The position numbers and the translations under genes are program-made. From Erysipelotrichaceae bacterium 66202529 (lineage in GTDB: Bacteria; Bacillota_I; Bacilli_A; Erysipelotrichales; Erysipelotrichaceae), in NCBI GenBank assembly GCA_017161075.1, contig CP046174.1, positions 1,550,001 to 1,614,000 on the forward strand: DNA of 64,000 nt, given 5' to 3'. Below are positions 63,102 through 64,000 of the stretch, piece by piece (position 1 is the stretch's first letter; every line of letters begins with the position of its first letter). The notes under the pieces are model-generated. The model ran no database searches, had not been told where the DNA came from, and worked only from the letters and a program-made list of their open reading frames with translations.

Positions 63102-64000
63102 ATGAATGTAAGACGTATTGTATGCCCTTTCCTGTGTCTGCTGCTTTTATGCGGCTGTAATAGGAAGGAGCTGGATGAGAACAGAAATCCAAATCAGGAG
63201 ATTGGAACGACCGTACAGGATATTCAATATAAGGATACCTATCTGGAAAGTATTATGTATCCGCAAACAGACATTGCCAAGCTGGATAAAAAAATCAAGG
63301 ATATCGTAGACAGTTATCAAAAGCGTTTCCTGACTGCTGTTAAGCCATATAAGGAAAAACGAAAGGCGGAGTTTAATATCACCTGGCAGTCCTTCTATAA
63401 GGATGAGCGCTATGTTTCGATTAAGCTGATGATTTATCAATGCATCTACCAGAAGCAGGAGTTTGTGGAAACCATCGTGTATGATACAAAGAAGCAGGAT
63501 TTTATCCATCTGTATGATATTTTTGATGCGAACAGGATTCAGGAGCTGTCCGCTAAGGCATCCGATTATTTTCAGAAGCGGTTCCCTTCGGAATGTGATA
63601 ATGACCGCTTCCGCTCCCATATATCGGCAGTGGAGGAAAATTTCGACCGGTTTGTATTAAAAAAGGACAGAATGGTGTTTTATTTTCCTCAGGGTACGTT
63701 GTTTGATGAGGCAGCGAGCTTTGAGTGTGGCTATGATGTCTTCAAGGATGCGATGGATTTGAAGAAGGAAGCTCAGCAGACGATTGTTCCCTATGAGGAT
63801 ATTTTAAATGAGCCGGTAAAAAATATTGACCCGAAAAAGCCGATGATTGCGCTTACCTTCGATGACGGCCCAAGCAAGCGCTATACGCCTGCAATTCTGG
63901 ATGTATTAAAGGAGTACGGAGCCAGTGCAACCTTCTTTGTCCTTGGCAGCAATGCGGATAATTTTCCGGATATCCTGCAGCGGATGGTGCTGGAGGGGAA
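63102..64000 (+). CDS. Polysaccharide deacetylase lipoprotein (cut by window end)
   Basis: The first 299 codons are present and the frame runs off the window. The start '[22 protein letters not shown]' is a lipoprotein signal with lipobox L-C-G-C, cysteine 19. Residues 35-225 form an extracytoplasmic domain resembling the DUF3298/4163 region found before deacetylases in Firmicutes. From about 245, '[40 protein letters not shown]' is the NodB-homology start with the catalytic-metal Asp-Asp. It should deacetylate peptidoglycan or another surface glycan, as a means of lysozyme resistance or wall maturation. ATG 63102 follows AAGGAGCAGGTG. Confidence 0.92.
   Translation, partial: MNVRRIVCPFLCLLLLCGCNRKELDENRNPNQEIGTTVQDIQYKDTYLESIMYPQTDIAKLDKKIKDIVDSYQKRFLTAVKPYKEKRKAEFNITWQSFYKDERYVSIKLMIYQCIYQKQEFVETIVYDTKKQDFIHLYDIFDANRIQELSAKASDYFQKRFPSECDNDRFRSHISAVEENFDRFVLKKDRMVFYFPQGTLFDEAASFECGYDVFKDAMDLKKEAQQTIVPYEDILNEPVKNIDPKKPMIALTFDDGPSKRYTPAILDVLKEYGASATFFVLGSNADNFPDILQRMVLEG

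Overview
The window looks like a chromosomal segment of a low-GC Firmicute of the Erysipelotrichia, most likely [Clostridium] innocuum or a close relative. The grounds are the 16S rRNA sequence and the general codon and protein character (PolC-type polymerase, T-box and FMN leaders, a mraZ-led division cluster). The species call is recognition from memory, not a database match.

Layout. 1-6.3 kb: a MalY/PatB-type C-S lyase, a Na+/Ca2+-exchanger-family protein, and a flavin-protein operon (two FMN-reductase-like proteins, a TetR regulator, a flavodoxin, an FMN-binding lipoprotein-like protein) behind a strong promoter whose start point is covered by a perfect 27-bp palindrome. 6.3-13.6 kb: polC, a ClC channel with a TrkA-C tail, and a GrpB-family protein. 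13.8-28.5 kb: a rearranged dcw (division/cell wall) cluster: mraZ, rsmH, ftsL-like, two tandem paralogous class B PBPs, a divergent MerR/TipAS regulator, a third PBP, murE, mraY, murD, then uppP. murG, ftsW, ftsQ, ftsA and ftsZ are not present here.

28.7-46.2 kb is an accessory island of more AT-rich coding and the most interesting part. A tyrosine recombinase lies 5 bp from a 24-bp repeat. An inverted copy lies 384 bp further on, immediately upstream of a long co-directional operon. The segment between the repeats carries a terminator facing the operon and a promoter facing away, so the sequenced orientation looks OFF and inversion would give ON. The operon encodes a LytTR regulator, a 63-residue protein, an EAL phosphodiesterase with a degenerate GGDEF, two SipW-type signal peptidases, TasA/CalY-like secreted subunits, a proline/aspartate-repeat membrane-anchored protein and a 2582-residue glycine-rich repeat protein. 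I read it as a phase-variable, c-di-GMP-linked system that builds a surface fibre or matrix. A resolvase-tail-like protein closes the island.

46.7-64 kb: an AAA ATPase, trpS behind a Trp T-box, an Spx/ArsC-family protein, a complete rRNA operon (16S-23S-5S, no tRNA in the spacers), a 10-TM metal-efflux-type permease, a TPR protein, an SRAP (YedK-type) protein, an orphan ABC permease, a GNAT acetyltransferase, a RibU-like riboflavin transporter behind an FMN riboswitch, a membrane zinc-ribbon protein, typA/bipA, and a polysaccharide deacetylase lipoprotein cut by the window end.
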